Numbered from the stretch's first letter, positions 16,339-25,115 are shown. The stretch: DNA of 64,000 nucleotides from Mangrovimicrobium sp033283325 (GCA_033283325.1 JAWMQO010000001.1:1178001-1242000); one strand, 5' to 3'. Numbers and translations are program-made. The notes: a model not told the origin generated them from the letters alone.

Positions 16339-16680
16339 ATGAGCCTCTTTATTGCCAGCGCCCACGCCCAGGCGGCCGGTGGCCAGCCACCTCCCGGTGG
16401 CGAACTGTTCCAGATCGGTTTTCTGGTGCTGTTGTTCGTCCTCTTCTATTTCATCGCGATTCGCCCGCAGCGCAAGCGGCAGAAGGAACACGCCGAACTC
16501 GTTGGCGGCCTGTCCAAGGGAGACGAGGTGGTGACCAGTGCCGGGATCATCGGCAAGGTGACCGCACTGGACGATAACTACATGGTGCTCAACGTGGCGA
16601 ACAACGTGGATATGAAATTCCAGCGGATTCACGTGCACGCCGTCCTGCCGAAGGGCACCCTCAAGACCATCGGGTCCTAG
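16339..16680 (+). CDS. yajC: preprotein translocase accessory subunit YajC
   Basis: YajC is a small inner-membrane partner of SecDF. The 113-residue product has a short N-terminal region, one transmembrane helix FQIGFLVLLFVLFYFIAI (about 24-41) followed by RPQRKRQKEH, and the conserved soluble domain GLSKGDEVVTSAGIIGKVTALDD. The ATG at 16339 gives the usual family length (about 110); an upstream in-frame start would add 14 residues. yajC normally lies between tgt and secD-secF, but here it is flanked by a MarR gene and a PLP enzyme gene, with no sec gene in the window. Confidence 0.93.
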   Translation: MSLFIASAHAQAAGGQPPPGGELFQIGFLVLLFVLFYFIAIRPQRKRQKEHAELVGGLSKGDEVVTSAGIIGKVTALDDNYMVLNVANNVDMKFQRIHVHAVLPKGTLKTIGS

Positions 16681-16690
16681 GGCGGGAGAC

Positions 16691-17692
16691 GTGTCGCGCG
16701 CCAACCTGGATTACCCACCGAGGATTCCCCTGGCACGCACCCCGACCCCCCTGCAATTCCTCGAAAGAGCATCCTCTCGCTGGGGCCGGGGCCACCGGCT
16801 CTGGATCAAGCGCGACGACCTCACCGGCTGCACCCTCAGCGGCAACAAGGTTCGCAAGCTGGAGTTCATCACCGCCCACGCCCGCGATGAGGGATGCTCG
16901 GTGTTGATCACCTGCGGCGGCCTGCAGTCCAACCACGCCAGGGCCACCGCATTTGCCGGGGCCCAACTGGGCATGGGAGTTCACCTGATCCTGCGGGGCG
17001 AGGAACCGGAAGCGCCCGAAGGCAACCTGCTACTGGACCGACTCGCGGGAGCCAGCGTCAGTTGTTACTCCCTGGCGGAGTACCTCGGCGGACTGGACCA
17101 GCTGTTCCAGCACTGGCAGGATCACTATGCAGGACTCGGCCAGAAGGCCCTCGCCATACCGACTGGCGGCAGCGATGGTCTCGGCATCTGGGGTTATATC
17201 GCCGCCTGCGAAGAACTGGCGCAGGATTTCGCGGAGGCCGGGATCGAGCAGGCGCACATCCTCTGCGCCACCGGCTCTGGCGGCACCCAGGCGGGCTTGA
17301 CCCTTGGCACAAGCCTGCACGGACTGCCGGCATCGGTCTGGGGGGTCAACGTCTGTGATGACGAGGCCTACTTCCTGGAGAAGGTGGCCGCCGACGCGGC
17401 CGACTGGCACCGGCGCTTCCCGGGGACGCCCGCCATTGAACCGCAAACCCGGGTGATCGATGGTTATGTGGGGGCGGGCTACGCAAAGGCGAGCCGCGAG
17501 GTCTTCGAGCTGATCGCCGAACTCGCGGCCCTGGAAGGTATTCTTCTCGACCCGGTGTACACTGGCAAGGCCTTCGCCGGCATGGTGGCAGAGGTCGCCG
17601 CCGGCCGCTTCGAGGGCGTAACAGATATCGTATTCGTCCACACGGGCGGCATCTTCGGCGTGTTCCCGCAAAGCGGGGGCTTCCGCCACTGA
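16691..17692 (+). CDS. PLP-dependent D-cysteine desulfhydrase / ACC deaminase-family enzyme
   Basis: A 333-residue fold-type II PLP enzyme. Features are the LARTPTPLQFLERAS opening, IKRDDLTGCTLSGNKVRKLEF with the PLP lysine at about 53, CGGLQSNHARATA (about 76-88), the phosphate-binding CATGSGGTQAG (about 196-206) and the C-terminal VFVHTGGIFGVF. D-cysteine desulfhydrases and 1-aminocyclopropane-1-carboxylate deaminases share these features and are hard to separate by eye; DcyD-like activity (D-cysteine to pyruvate, H2S and ammonia) is the safer general call. It begins with GTG preceded by GGGAG, 10 bases after yajC. Confidence 0.82.
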   Translation: MSRANLDYPPRIPLARTPTPLQFLERASSRWGRGHRLWIKRDDLTGCTLSGNKVRKLEFITAHARDEGCSVLITCGGLQSNHARATAFAGAQLGMGVHLILRGEEPEAPEGNLLLDRLAGASVSCYSLAEYLGGLDQLFQHWQDHYAGLGQKALAIPTGGSDGLGIWGYIAACEELAQDFAEAGIEQAHILCATGSGGTQAGLTLGTSLHGLPASVWGVNVCDDEAYFLEKVAADAADWHRRFPGTPAIEPQTRVIDGYVGAGYAKASREVFELIAELAALEGILLDPVYTGKAFAGMVAEVAAGRFEGVTDIVFVHTGGIFGVFPQSGGFRH

Positions 17693-17735
17693 CAGCATTT
17701 GCTGTTTTCGTCAAAACCACACAGGGGGAGTGGAT

Positions 17736-19073
17736 ATGGGTGAGATAATCACCACCGTCAACGCATGGGCCTGGGGGCCGGTCATGCTGGTACTGCTGCT
17801 GGGTACCGGTATATACCTGAGTCTCGGCCTGCGCTTCATGACCTTGCGCAAACTGCCGACCGCCTTCGGCATGCTGTTCCGCGGTCGCACCGGGAAAGGC
17901 GAGGGTGACATTTCCCCCTTCAGCGCACTGATGACCTCACTCTCCGCCACCATCGGTACCGGGAATATCGCCGGCGTAGCGACCGCCGTCGCCCTGGGCG
18001 GTCCCGGAGCGCTGTTCTGGATGTGGATCACGGCCCTGGTGGGGATGGCCACCAAGTACGCCGAAGCGGTTTGCGCGGTCACCTATCGCGAGCAGGACGA
18101 GGCCGGCAATTTCAGCGGCGGCCCCATGTACTACATTCGCAACGGCCTGCACCGGCGCTGGCACTGGCTGGCCTACGCCTTCGCGCTCTTCGGCTCCCTG
18201 GCCGGATTCGGACTCGCCAATACCGTGCAATCGAATTCCGTGGCTCACGTGCTGGAAGAAGGTTTCGGCGTACTGCCCCTGGCTACCGGCGGCGTGCTGA
18301 TGGTGCTGGTGGGCGCGGTGATCCTCGGCGGCATCCAGCGTATAGCCCACGTCGCCAGTGTGCTGGTGCCCTTCATGGCGCTTTCCTACATCGCCATGGG
18401 CCTGCTGGTCATCGGCCTCAACCTGGAATCTGTGCCCGGCGCGGTGGTGACCATCGTCGAAAGCGCCATGAGCGGTTCAGCCGCGGCGGGCGGTTTCGCA
18501 GGCGCAAGCGTCTGGGCCGCGCTTCGCTTCGGTGTTGCCCGCGGGATCTTTTCCAACGAAGCGGGCCTCGGCAGCGCGCCTATCGCCCACGCCGCCGCAC
18601 GCACCAACCAGCCGGTCGAACAGGGTATGGTGGCGATGCTGGGCACCTTTATCGATACCCTGATCGTCTGCAGCATGACCGGGCTGGTCATTGTCATCAT
18701 GGATGTCCTGCCCAGTGGCGAGAGTGGCGCTGCGCTCACCGCCATGGCCTTCAGTCAGGCTATTCCCGGGGGGGACTACGTAGTGACCTTCGGCCTTTGC
18801 CTGTTCGCGTTTACCACGATGATCGGCTGGTCCTTCTATGGCGAACGCTGCGTGGTCTTCCTGCTGGGCACGAAGGCCGTGATGCCGTTCCGCCTGCTCT
18901 GGGTGGCGGCTATTCCCGTGGGAACCATCGTGCAGCTGGACATGATCTGGCTGATCGCCGACACCCTGAACGCCTTCATGGCGGTTCCCAACCTGGTGGC
19001 ATTGCTCCTGCTGGCGCCGGTTGTCTTCCGGGCTACCCGGAGCTACTTCGCGGGGCGTGAGAGCGCGGGCTGA
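17736..19073 (+). CDS. sodium:alanine/glycine symporter (AGCS family)
   Basis: This 445-residue inner-membrane transporter has about 10-11 helices. The AGCS signature SLSATIGTGNIAGVATAVALGGPGALFWMW spans about residues 68-98, followed by KYAEAVCAVTYRE, FSGGPMYYI and the conserved SNEAGLGSAPIAHAAART near 272-289. Such proteins import alanine or glycine with Na+ or H+. The ATG at 17736 is chosen because AGGGGGAG lies 5-8 bases upstream; a GTG at 17730 is possible. It follows the D-amino-acid enzyme by 43 bp, so co-expression for small amino-acid use is plausible. Confidence 0.93.
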   Translation: MGEIITTVNAWAWGPVMLVLLLGTGIYLSLGLRFMTLRKLPTAFGMLFRGRTGKGEGDISPFSALMTSLSATIGTGNIAGVATAVALGGPGALFWMWITALVGMATKYAEAVCAVTYREQDEAGNFSGGPMYYIRNGLHRRWHWLAYAFALFGSLAGFGLANTVQSNSVAHVLEEGFGVLPLATGGVLMVLVGAVILGGIQRIAHVASVLVPFMALSYIAMGLLVIGLNLESVPGAVVTIVESAMSGSAAAGGFAGASVWAALRFGVARGIFSNEAGLGSAPIAHAAARTNQPVEQGMVAMLGTFIDTLIVCSMTGLVIVIMDVLPSGESGAALTAMAFSQAIPGGDYVVTFGLCLFAFTTMIGWSFYGERCVVFLLGTKAVMPFRLLWVAAIPVGTIVQLDMIWLIADTLNAFMAVPNLVALLLLAPVVFRATRSYFAGRESAG

Positions 19074-19163
19074 TTGGCCGGGGCAGTCGCTGGTACTGCC
19101 CCGAGATTGGACTATAGTTAGCCCACACAGTGTCCCACGACGGGCAAGTCCGAGGAGGCAGCG

Positions 19164-19805
19164 ATGACACCCTGGGAAATCAAAGCGGTGGAACTTGTGA
19201 CCTGCAACTGCGCTTACGGCTGCCCCTGCCAGTTCAACGCGCTGCCCACCTACGGCAATTGCGAAGCCGTTGCCGGCATGGAAATCACCAGCGGGCACTT
19301 TGGCGACGTGAAACTCGACGGCCTGCGGACAGTGGCGGTGATGTGGTGGCCGGGGCCGATTCACGAGGGGGAGGGCAAGGCCCTGATCATTGTCGACGAG
19401 CGCGCCTCAGACCCCCAGCGTGAAGCGCTGCTGACGATTCTCAGCGGCCAGGAAACCGAGGCCGGCGCCACCATCTGGAACATATTCGCCGCCACCTTCG
19501 CTGAAATCTTCGAACCGCGCTTCCTGGCCATCGACTTCGCCTCGGATGTCGAGGCGAGAATCGGGCACGTCACAGTGGACGGCCTGGTTGCGACGCGCGG
19601 CGAACCCATCCGCAATCCCGTGACCGGAGACGAGCACCGGGCGCGTATCGACCTGCCCAATGGCTTTGAATACACCGTCGCGGAAATGGGTTCATCCACC
19701 ATTCAAACCAGCGGGCCGATCGAGATGGAGTTCGAGGACCGCTATGCCCAGTTCGCCCACATCCACCTGAACAACCAGGGGGTGGTGAAGGCCCGGGCAG
19801 CCTGA
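19164..19805 (+). CDS. DUF1326-family protein
   Basis: A 213-residue soluble protein with no signal peptide. The N-terminus carries a dense cysteine cluster (C14, C16, C20, C22, C33) within VTCNCAYGCPCQFNALPT, characteristic of DUF1326, and a later segment TVAVMWWPGPIHEGEG. The role is unknown; the cysteines suggest metal or cluster binding. Ribosome binding site GAGGAGG precedes the ATG. A DUF2182 membrane protein gene begins 16 bases downstream; I know these two families to be encoded together in other bacteria, so they probably act as a unit. Confidence 0.85.
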   Translation: MTPWEIKAVELVTCNCAYGCPCQFNALPTYGNCEAVAGMEITSGHFGDVKLDGLRTVAVMWWPGPIHEGEGKALIIVDERASDPQREALLTILSGQETEAGATIWNIFAATFAEIFEPRFLAIDFASDVEARIGHVTVDGLVATRGEPIRNPVTGDEHRARIDLPNGFEYTVAEMGSSTIQTSGPIEMEFEDRYAQFAHIHLNNQGVVKARAA

Positions 19806-19820
19806 GCGCTCCCCGCGCGC

Positions 19821-20669
19821 ATGCGGCCCGCCAGCGGCGACAGTAGCGCAGTTCAGACGCCACTCACGCTTACCGAACGCGCCCTGCGCCGCGAACACCT
19901 GCTGGTTATCGCAGGTATTGCGGCAATTCTCGCGCTCAGCTGGTATTACCTGCTGACAGGTGCGGGCACCGGCATGGATCCGTCGCAGATGACAAGCAGC
20001 CGCTTTCCGCTCCCCGCCATCTCCACCGGCGGCAATAGCGCCTGGCCCCTCGATTACTGGTTCCTGATGCTGCTCATGTGGTGGGTCATGATGATCGCCA
20101 TGATGCTGCCCAGTGCGGCGCCGACTCTCCTGCTCTACGCCCGGGTGCAGCGCCACAACAGCCGGGGGCAGGGCGGGGAAAAGGCGATGGCAGTCCCCAC
20201 CGGCAGTTTTCTCTGTGGCTACCTGGGAGCATGGTTCCTGTTCAGCCTCGTGGCGACCTTCCTGCAGTGGGCGCTGGAGGCTGCTGGCCTGCTCCACGGC
20301 ATGCTGATGTGGAGCAGCAGCTACAGCCTGTCAGGGGCGATCCTGTTGCTGGCCGGTATCTACCAGTTCACACCCGCCAAGCAGACCTGCCTGCGACACT
20401 GCCGCAGCCCGGTACAGTTCCTCAGCCAACACTGGCGTCCGGGGGCCGGTGGTGCCTTTGTGATCGGCCTGCACCACGGCTTCTACTGTGTCGCCTGCTG
20501 CTGGGCCGTGATGTTGCTGCTCTTTGTCGGCGGTGTGATGAACCTGCTCTGGATCGCGGGTCTTGCGGTGCTGGTGCTGGTGGAAAAAATCTTTCCCGGG
20601 GGACAATGGCTGGCGCGGGGCACAGGCGCCCTGATGTGTCTCTGTGGTCTCTACCTGCTCACTCTGTAG
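19821..20669 (+). CDS. DUF2182-family integral membrane protein
   Basis: This 282-residue protein has about seven hydrophobic helices. Diagnostic segments are MLLMWWVMMIAMMLPSAAPTLLLYA (methionine-rich helix, about 74-98), AGIYQFTPAKQTCLRHCRSP (about 173-192), and a helix containing GLHHGFYCVACCWAVML. This matches the DUF2182 group, annotated as predicted metal-binding membrane proteins. Conserved Met, Cys and His residues inside or next to the membrane suggest copper or another soft metal, but this is inference. The start is chosen at the first ATG after the DUF1326 gene; no strong ribosome binding site is seen, so coupling is likely. Confidence 0.82.
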   Translation: MRPASGDSSAVQTPLTLTERALRREHLLVIAGIAAILALSWYYLLTGAGTGMDPSQMTSSRFPLPAISTGGNSAWPLDYWFLMLLMWWVMMIAMMLPSAAPTLLLYARVQRHNSRGQGGEKAMAVPTGSFLCGYLGAWFLFSLVATFLQWALEAAGLLHGMLMWSSSYSLSGAILLLAGIYQFTPAKQTCLRHCRSPVQFLSQHWRPGAGGAFVIGLHHGFYCVACCWAVMLLLFVGGVMNLLWIAGLAVLVLVEKIFPGGQWLARGTGALMCLCGLYLLTL

Positions 20670-20702
20670 ACGCCACAGCGGGCTCCGGCTAAGCTTTGCT
20701 CC

Positions 20703-21599
20703 ATGCCCGAGCAGATATCCGACAAACTGGTAATAGCGATTTCCTCGCGCGCGCTCTTCGATTTGAGCGCCAGTCACCAGGTATTTGAGAATGATGGCCT
20801 GGAAGCCTACTCGGCCTACCAGATCGAGCACGAGGACGAGCCCCTGGCTCCCGGGGAGGCTTTCCCGGTGGCCAACAAACTGCTGCGCATCAACGAACTG
20901 CTCGGCGAACAGCGGGTCGAGGTGATCCTGCTTTCACGCAACAGCGCCGACACCGGCCTGCGTGTTTTCAACTCCATCGAGCACTATGGCCTGCAGATTC
21001 GTCGGGCCGCCTTCTGTGGCGGCGAAAGCCCCTGGCGCTATATCAACGCCTTCGGTTGCCACCTCTTCCTCTCCAGCGAAGCGGAAGACGTGCGCTACGC
21101 CCTCGACTCCGGGGTCGCCGCAGCGACGCTCATCTCCGGCCGTAACAAGGATACCGGCAGTGAACAGCTGCGCTTCGCCTTCGACGGCGACGCGGTTATT
21201 TTCTCCGACGAAGCCGAACGGGTTTTCAAGAGTGAGGGGCTCGACGCCTTCACTGCCAGCGAGAAGGCCGCGGCGAAAGAGCCCCTGGCGGGCGGACCTT
21301 TCAAGGCCTTCCTCTACGGCCTGCACCAGTTGCAGCAGGCTTTTCCCGCCAGCGAAGCGCCAATCCGCACCGCCCTGGTGACGGCCCGTTCCGCGCCTGC
21401 CCACGAGCGGGTCATCCGCACCCTGCGGGCCTGGAATATCCGCATCGACGAGTCCATTTTCCTCGGTGGACTGGACAAGGGGGACTTTCTCCGTGCCTAC
21501 CGGGCCGATGTATTCTTTGACGACCAGCAGGCCCACTGCAAATCTGCCAGCGCCCACGTTGCGACGGGGCACGTGCCTCACGGTGTAGCGAATTCCTGA
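20703..21599 (+). CDS. cytosolic 5'-nucleotidase family protein
   Basis: A 298-residue soluble protein resembling the bacterial/cytosolic 5'-nucleotidase family. Visible features are KLVIAISSRALFDL (about 8-21), EVILLSRNSADTGLRVFNSI (about 73-92), RAAFCGGESPW, a repeated AFDGDAVIFSDEAERVF (about 158-174) carrying the HAD-like D-G-D, and VFFDDQQAHC near 275. Such enzymes dephosphorylate nucleoside 5'-monophosphates. The annotation rests on overall pattern recognition; the exact substrate is unknown. It follows the DUF2182 gene by 33 bp. Confidence 0.82.
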   Translation: MPEQISDKLVIAISSRALFDLSASHQVFENDGLEAYSAYQIEHEDEPLAPGEAFPVANKLLRINELLGEQRVEVILLSRNSADTGLRVFNSIEHYGLQIRRAAFCGGESPWRYINAFGCHLFLSSEAEDVRYALDSGVAAATLISGRNKDTGSEQLRFAFDGDAVIFSDEAERVFKSEGLDAFTASEKAAAKEPLAGGPFKAFLYGLHQLQQAFPASEAPIRTALVTARSAPAHERVIRTLRAWNIRIDESIFLGGLDKGDFLRAYRADVFFDDQQAHCKSASAHVATGHVPHGVANS

Positions 21600-21752
21600 T
21601 CGCTTGCCGGCTCGAAGGTTATTCCATTTGACCTTGGCAATTAGTAATAACTATGGCTATTCTTCATAAGAATTTTGGGGAAGAAGCTGGGGACGACCGG
21701 GGGTCGCCCCAGTTCTTCCCTCTGTCACGGCATCCTTTTCTGGAGGGTGGGT

Positions 21753-22727
21753 ATGAAACTGCAGCAGCTGCGATATATCTGGGAGGTAGCCCACCACGAG
21801 CTCAATGTTTCCGCTACCGCGCAGAGCCTTTATACCTCCCAGCCGGGGATCAGCAAGCAGATCCGGCTGCTCGAGGACGAGCTCGGGGTGGAGGTTTTCG
21901 CCCGCAGCGGTAAACACCTGACCCACGTCACGCCGGCGGGGGAGGCGATCCTCGAAGCAGCGGGTGAAGTGCTGCGCAAGGTCGAGAGTATCAAGCAGGT
22001 TGCCCAGGAGTATTCCAACGAGAAGAAAGGCAGCCTTTCCATCGCCACCACCCACACCCAGGCACGCTATGCGCTGCCCGCTACCATCCGCGGGTTTATC
22101 GAGCGCTACCCGGATGTCTCCCTGCACATGCACCAGGGGACGCCGATGCAGATATCCCAGATGGCCGCCGACGGGACGGTGGATTTCGCCATCGCCACCG
22201 AGGCCCTGGAGCTGTTCTCAGACCTGATCATGATGCCCTGTTACCGCTGGAACCGTTGCATCCTGGTGCCGCGGGATCATCCGCTTGCACAGGTATCCCG
22301 GCTCAGCCTGGAGGACGTGGCGGCCCATCCCATCGTCACCTACGTGTTTGGCTTCACCGGTCGTTCACGCCTCGACGAGGCATTCGTGCAGAAGGGCCTG
22401 GTGCCGCGAGTGGTATTCACCGCGGCAGACGCCGACGTGATCAAGACCTACGTGCGTCTCGGGCTGGGCATCGGCATCGTCGCCGCCATGGCCCATGACC
22501 CGGATATCGACGAGGACCTGGTAGCGCTGGATGCCAGCCATCTCTTTGCCAGCAGCATCACCAAGATCGGCTGCCGCCGCGGCACCTTCCTGCGCGGCTA
22601 CATGTACGAATTCATCGAGGACTTCGCCCCCCACCTGACCCGCGAAGTCGTCCAGGACGCCTTCCAGAGCCGCACCAAGGCGGAGGTCGAAGAACTTTTC
22701 TCCCACCTGGAACTTCCGGTTTTCTAG
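21753..22727 (+). CDS. cysB: LysR-type regulator of cysteine biosynthesis
   Basis: A protein of exactly 324 residues, the length of E. coli CysB. It opens MKLQQLRYIWEVAHHELNVS and continues SQPGISKQIRLLEDELGVEVFARSGK, the CysB-type helix-turn-helix at about 19-45, then the inducer-binding domain with IATTHTQARYALP and HQGTPMQISQM. CysB activates sulfate assimilation genes in response to N-acetylserine. The frame is open upstream, but the ATG at 21753, with CTGGAGG before it, matches the family N-terminus. It is monocistronic; cysG at 53997 in this window is a possible pathway neighbour but far away. Confidence 0.95.
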   Translation: MKLQQLRYIWEVAHHELNVSATAQSLYTSQPGISKQIRLLEDELGVEVFARSGKHLTHVTPAGEAILEAAGEVLRKVESIKQVAQEYSNEKKGSLSIATTHTQARYALPATIRGFIERYPDVSLHMHQGTPMQISQMAADGTVDFAIATEALELFSDLIMMPCYRWNRCILVPRDHPLAQVSRLSLEDVAAHPIVTYVFGFTGRSRLDEAFVQKGLVPRVVFTAADADVIKTYVRLGLGIGIVAAMAHDPDIDEDLVALDASHLFASSITKIGCRRGTFLRGYMYEFIEDFAPHLTREVVQDAFQSRTKAEVEELFSHLELPVF

Positions 22728-22821
22728 CTAGCCCGAAGTCGGCTGCGTGTCGAGACTTGTGCCGGGCGGTGCAAATCCGTAGATTGTGCGGCTGTTTCGT
22801 ACAGTGCTTAGGAGAATCACC

Positions 22822-23439
22822 GTGGAATTGGCTTGTCTCGACCTCGAAGGTGTCCTGGTCCCGGAAATCTGGATCGCATTCGCTGAAAAAACCGGCATCG
22901 ACGAGTTGCGGGCCACCACCCGCGATATTCCCGACTACAACGTGCTGATGCGCCAGCGCCTGGCGCTGCTGGACCAGCACGGTCTCAAGCTGGACGATAT
23001 CCAGTCGGTCATCGCCACCCTCGAACCGCTGCCCGGCGCCATCGACTTCGTCAACTGGGTGCGTGAACGTTTCCAACTGATCATCCTCTCCGACACTTTC
23101 TACGAGTTCTCACAGCCGCTGATGCGCCAACTCGGTTGGCCGACGCTGTTCTGTCACCGCCTGATCGCCGACGAGGCGGGCAGGGTAGTGGACTACAAGC
23201 TGCGCCAGGAAGATCCCAAGCGCGCCTCGGTCAAGGCGCTGCACAGCCTGAACTACCGGGTGATCGCGGCGGGGGATTCCTACAACGACACCACCATGCT
23301 GGGCGAGGCGGACGTGGGCATCCTGATTCACGCACCGCAGAACGTGATTGACGAGTTTCCGCAGTTCCGCTCAGTTGAGTCGCTGCAGGAGCTCAAGCAG
23401 GCGTTTGTTGATGCCAGTGACCGGGAACTGACGGTTTAG
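22822..23439 (+). CDS. thrH: bifunctional phosphoserine phosphatase / homoserine phosphotransferase
   Basis: This 205-residue HAD-family enzyme is very similar in pattern to Pseudomonas ThrH: LACLDLEGVLVPEIWIAFAE at 3-22 with the nucleophile Asp, FQLIILSDTFYEFSQPLMRQLG (about 84-105) and VIAAGDSYNDTTML (about 146-159). ThrH removes phosphate from phosphoserine and can transfer it to homoserine. The GTG at 22822 gives the known N-terminus and has AGGAG 8 bases upstream. It converges on pabB, and the gap between them is filled by two large palindromes. Confidence 0.93.
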   Translation: MELACLDLEGVLVPEIWIAFAEKTGIDELRATTRDIPDYNVLMRQRLALLDQHGLKLDDIQSVIATLEPLPGAIDFVNWVRERFQLIILSDTFYEFSQPLMRQLGWPTLFCHRLIADEAGRVVDYKLRQEDPKRASVKALHSLNYRVIAAGDSYNDTTMLGEADVGILIHAPQNVIDEFPQFRSVESLQELKQAFVDASDRELTV

Positions 23440-23475
23440 TCGTTCTTACCGAACTGGCGTTGGAGCCCTGATACC

Positions 23476-23550
23476 GCGAACGCCGGCGCATTTCCCGTGC
23501 TTGTTCGAAAGCGTTTTGACTCACAGCACGGAAAATGCGCCGGCGTTCGC
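23476..23550. repeat. palindromic element 1 of the thrH-pabB gap (private stem, shared loop)
   Basis: Arms at 23476-23501 and 23525-23550 pair over 26 bp with one mismatch. The 23-nt loop at 23502-23524 contains TCGAAAGCGTTTTGACTC. The same loop motif (16 of 18 bases) occurs inverted in the next element, whereas the stems of the two elements are unrelated. Further out the arms stay roughly complementary (23455-23475 against about 23551-23575) but diverged. No T-tract flanks it. No named family is recognised. Confidence 0.9.
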
Positions 23551-23611
23551 TACCTCCGTGCCGGGACTCCTGGCTACGCAAGCCGAGAGCCGATCTTCGC
23601 TGCAAGGGTTA

Positions 23612-23689
23612 GCGCTTTGGGTGTTACAGGCTTTCCGCGGCGAGTATAAACGCTTTCGAGCTGCGGGAAGCCTGTAACACCCAAAGCGC
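23612..23689. repeat. palindromic element 2 of the thrH-pabB gap (private stem, shared loop)
   Basis: Arms at 23612-23640 and 23661-23689 are complementary at 27 of 29 positions. The 20-nt loop at 23641-23660, read on the minus strand, contains TCGAAAGCGTTTATACTC, matching the loop of element 1. The stem sequence (GCGCTTTGGGTGTTACAGGC) shares nothing with the stem of element 1. The two elements are therefore in opposite orientation, 61 bp apart, between two convergent genes. Confidence 0.9.
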
Positions 23690-23738
23690 GGACTCCATGC
23701 GCCAAGAGCCCCCAACCCGGTCTATCGACTAACAAAAG

Positions 23739-25115
23739 TCACAAGCCTTCCAGCAATTCCAGAAACCGCCCAACCTTGTCGAAGGTCTCCTGGTACTCCG
23801 CCTCACAGGTCGAGTCGGCAACGATCCCGCCGCCGCCCCAACAGCGCACCGTCCCCCCCGAACAGAGCAGTGAACGAATCGCAATGTTGCTGTCCATCCG
23901 CCCGTCAGCGCTGACATAGAAAACGCTGCCGCAATAGGCTTCCCGCGCATGTGGCTCCAGCTCCGCGATCACCTCCATGGCGCGCCGCTTCGGCGCACCG
24001 GTAATGGAACCGCCGGGGAAGGCATCGCCGAGCAGGTCGTAGGCGCTGCGACCGGGCGCCAGTTCGCCGCTGATGTTGCTTACCATGTGGTGAACCGTCG
24101 GGAAGCTCTGGACTTCAAACAGCGCATCCACGTGGATGCTGCCCGGCGTGCAGTTGCGGCCGAGATCATTGCGCAGGAGGTCGACGATCATCAGGTTCTC
24201 CGCGCGGTCCTTGACCGAGCGGGACAGTTCGCGGGCGGCTGCGGTGTCGGTATCCAGATCGCGATAGCGTGGACGAGTGCCCTTGATCGGTGACGTTTGC
24301 ACATGAGTCCCGTGCAGGGCGATAAATCGCTCGGGGGAAAGGCTCAGCATCGCTTCGCCGTCACCGAGAGAGAGGAAGGCCGACCACGGCGCGGCGGCGA
24401 CAGCGCGCAGGGCACGGTAGGCCAGCCAGGGGTCCCCCGTGTAGGGCGCGTCAAAGCGCTGGGCGAGGTTCACCTGGTAACAGTCACCGGCGTGGATGTA
24501 ATCGAGAATACGGTCAAAGGCCGAAGCGTATTGCGCAGCGCTGAGATTCGAGCTGAAGGCCGCGCCGAGTTTGAAACTGGCCCCGGCATCGCACAGGCCT
24601 GCACTGGAGGCCCGCTTGCGAAGGTCCTCACGCAGGCCCGTCGCCACACCCGGCTGGCTTACCAGGACGCTGCGCTGCAGGAGGTGGTCCTGGACTATTG
24701 CCCAATCGTAAGCGCCGATGCGGGGCACGAATCGCCCGGAACCCTGGCTACCGGGATGCGCGACTCCTTGCAGGGCATTGCCTGTATCGTAATCCAGCAT
24801 ACCGAGCAGTCCACCGCAAAAGGGGATGTCCGGTGAAGCGGGGTGGGGCGAGTCATAATGAGAACGATGGAAGCGATGCAGTTCCCTGAAATACTCCCGC
24901 CACGCCCGAGCCTCCACGGCAGATCCGGTCGCGGGGATGTCCGGGGGCGCGGGAGCAGCTGCCGGGAGGGCGGAAATGATATCGAAGCGCCCCCTCTGGC
25001 AGTGGGGTTGGCTCGAATCAAGGAACACCGCGCCGGGTAAATCGACAAAGCTCGCGAACAGATCCGCGCCATCTGGCCGGTAGACGATTTCCTCGAGTAC
25101 TACCGTATTCGTCAT
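23739..25115 (-). CDS. pabB: aminodeoxychorismate synthase component I
   Basis: PabB turns chorismate and ammonia into 4-amino-4-deoxychorismate for folate synthesis. The 458-residue protein has the chorismate-binding domain: YQVNLAQRF, SPERFIAL, IKGTRPR (about 277-283), RAENLMIVDLLRNDLGR (about 307-323), SFPTVHHMVS and the C-terminal PGGSITGAPKRRAMEVI and GGGGIVADS. A Pro-Ile-Lys-Gly-Thr motif is typical of PabB rather than anthranilate synthase. The frame is open to a GTG at 25184, but homology begins at TNTVVLEEIVYRP, so the ATG at 25115 is preferred. It is divergent from the propionyl-CoA carboxylase genes. Confidence 0.92.
   Translation of the reverse strand: MTNTVVLEEIVYRPDGADLFASFVDLPGAVFLDSSQPHCQRGRFDIISALPAAAPAPPDIPATGSAVEARAWREYFRELHRFHRSHYDSPHPASPDIPFCGGLLGMLDYDTGNALQGVAHPGSQGSGRFVPRIGAYDWAIVQDHLLQRSVLVSQPGVATGLREDLRKRASSAGLCDAGASFKLGAAFSSNLSAAQYASAFDRILDYIHAGDCYQVNLAQRFDAPYTGDPWLAYRALRAVAAAPWSAFLSLGDGEAMLSLSPERFIALHGTHVQTSPIKGTRPRYRDLDTDTAAARELSRSVKDRAENLMIVDLLRNDLGRNCTPGSIHVDALFEVQSFPTVHHMVSNISGELAPGRSAYDLLGDAFPGGSITGAPKRRAMEVIAELEPHAREAYCGSVFYVSADGRMDSNIAIRSLLCSGGTVRCWGGGGIVADSTCEAEYQETFDKVGRFLELLEGL

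Noticed and set aside
23440..23738. Integron attC-like sites
   Set aside because: attC sites have conserved outer ends and a variable centre; these have the opposite pattern, and no integrase or cassettes are present.
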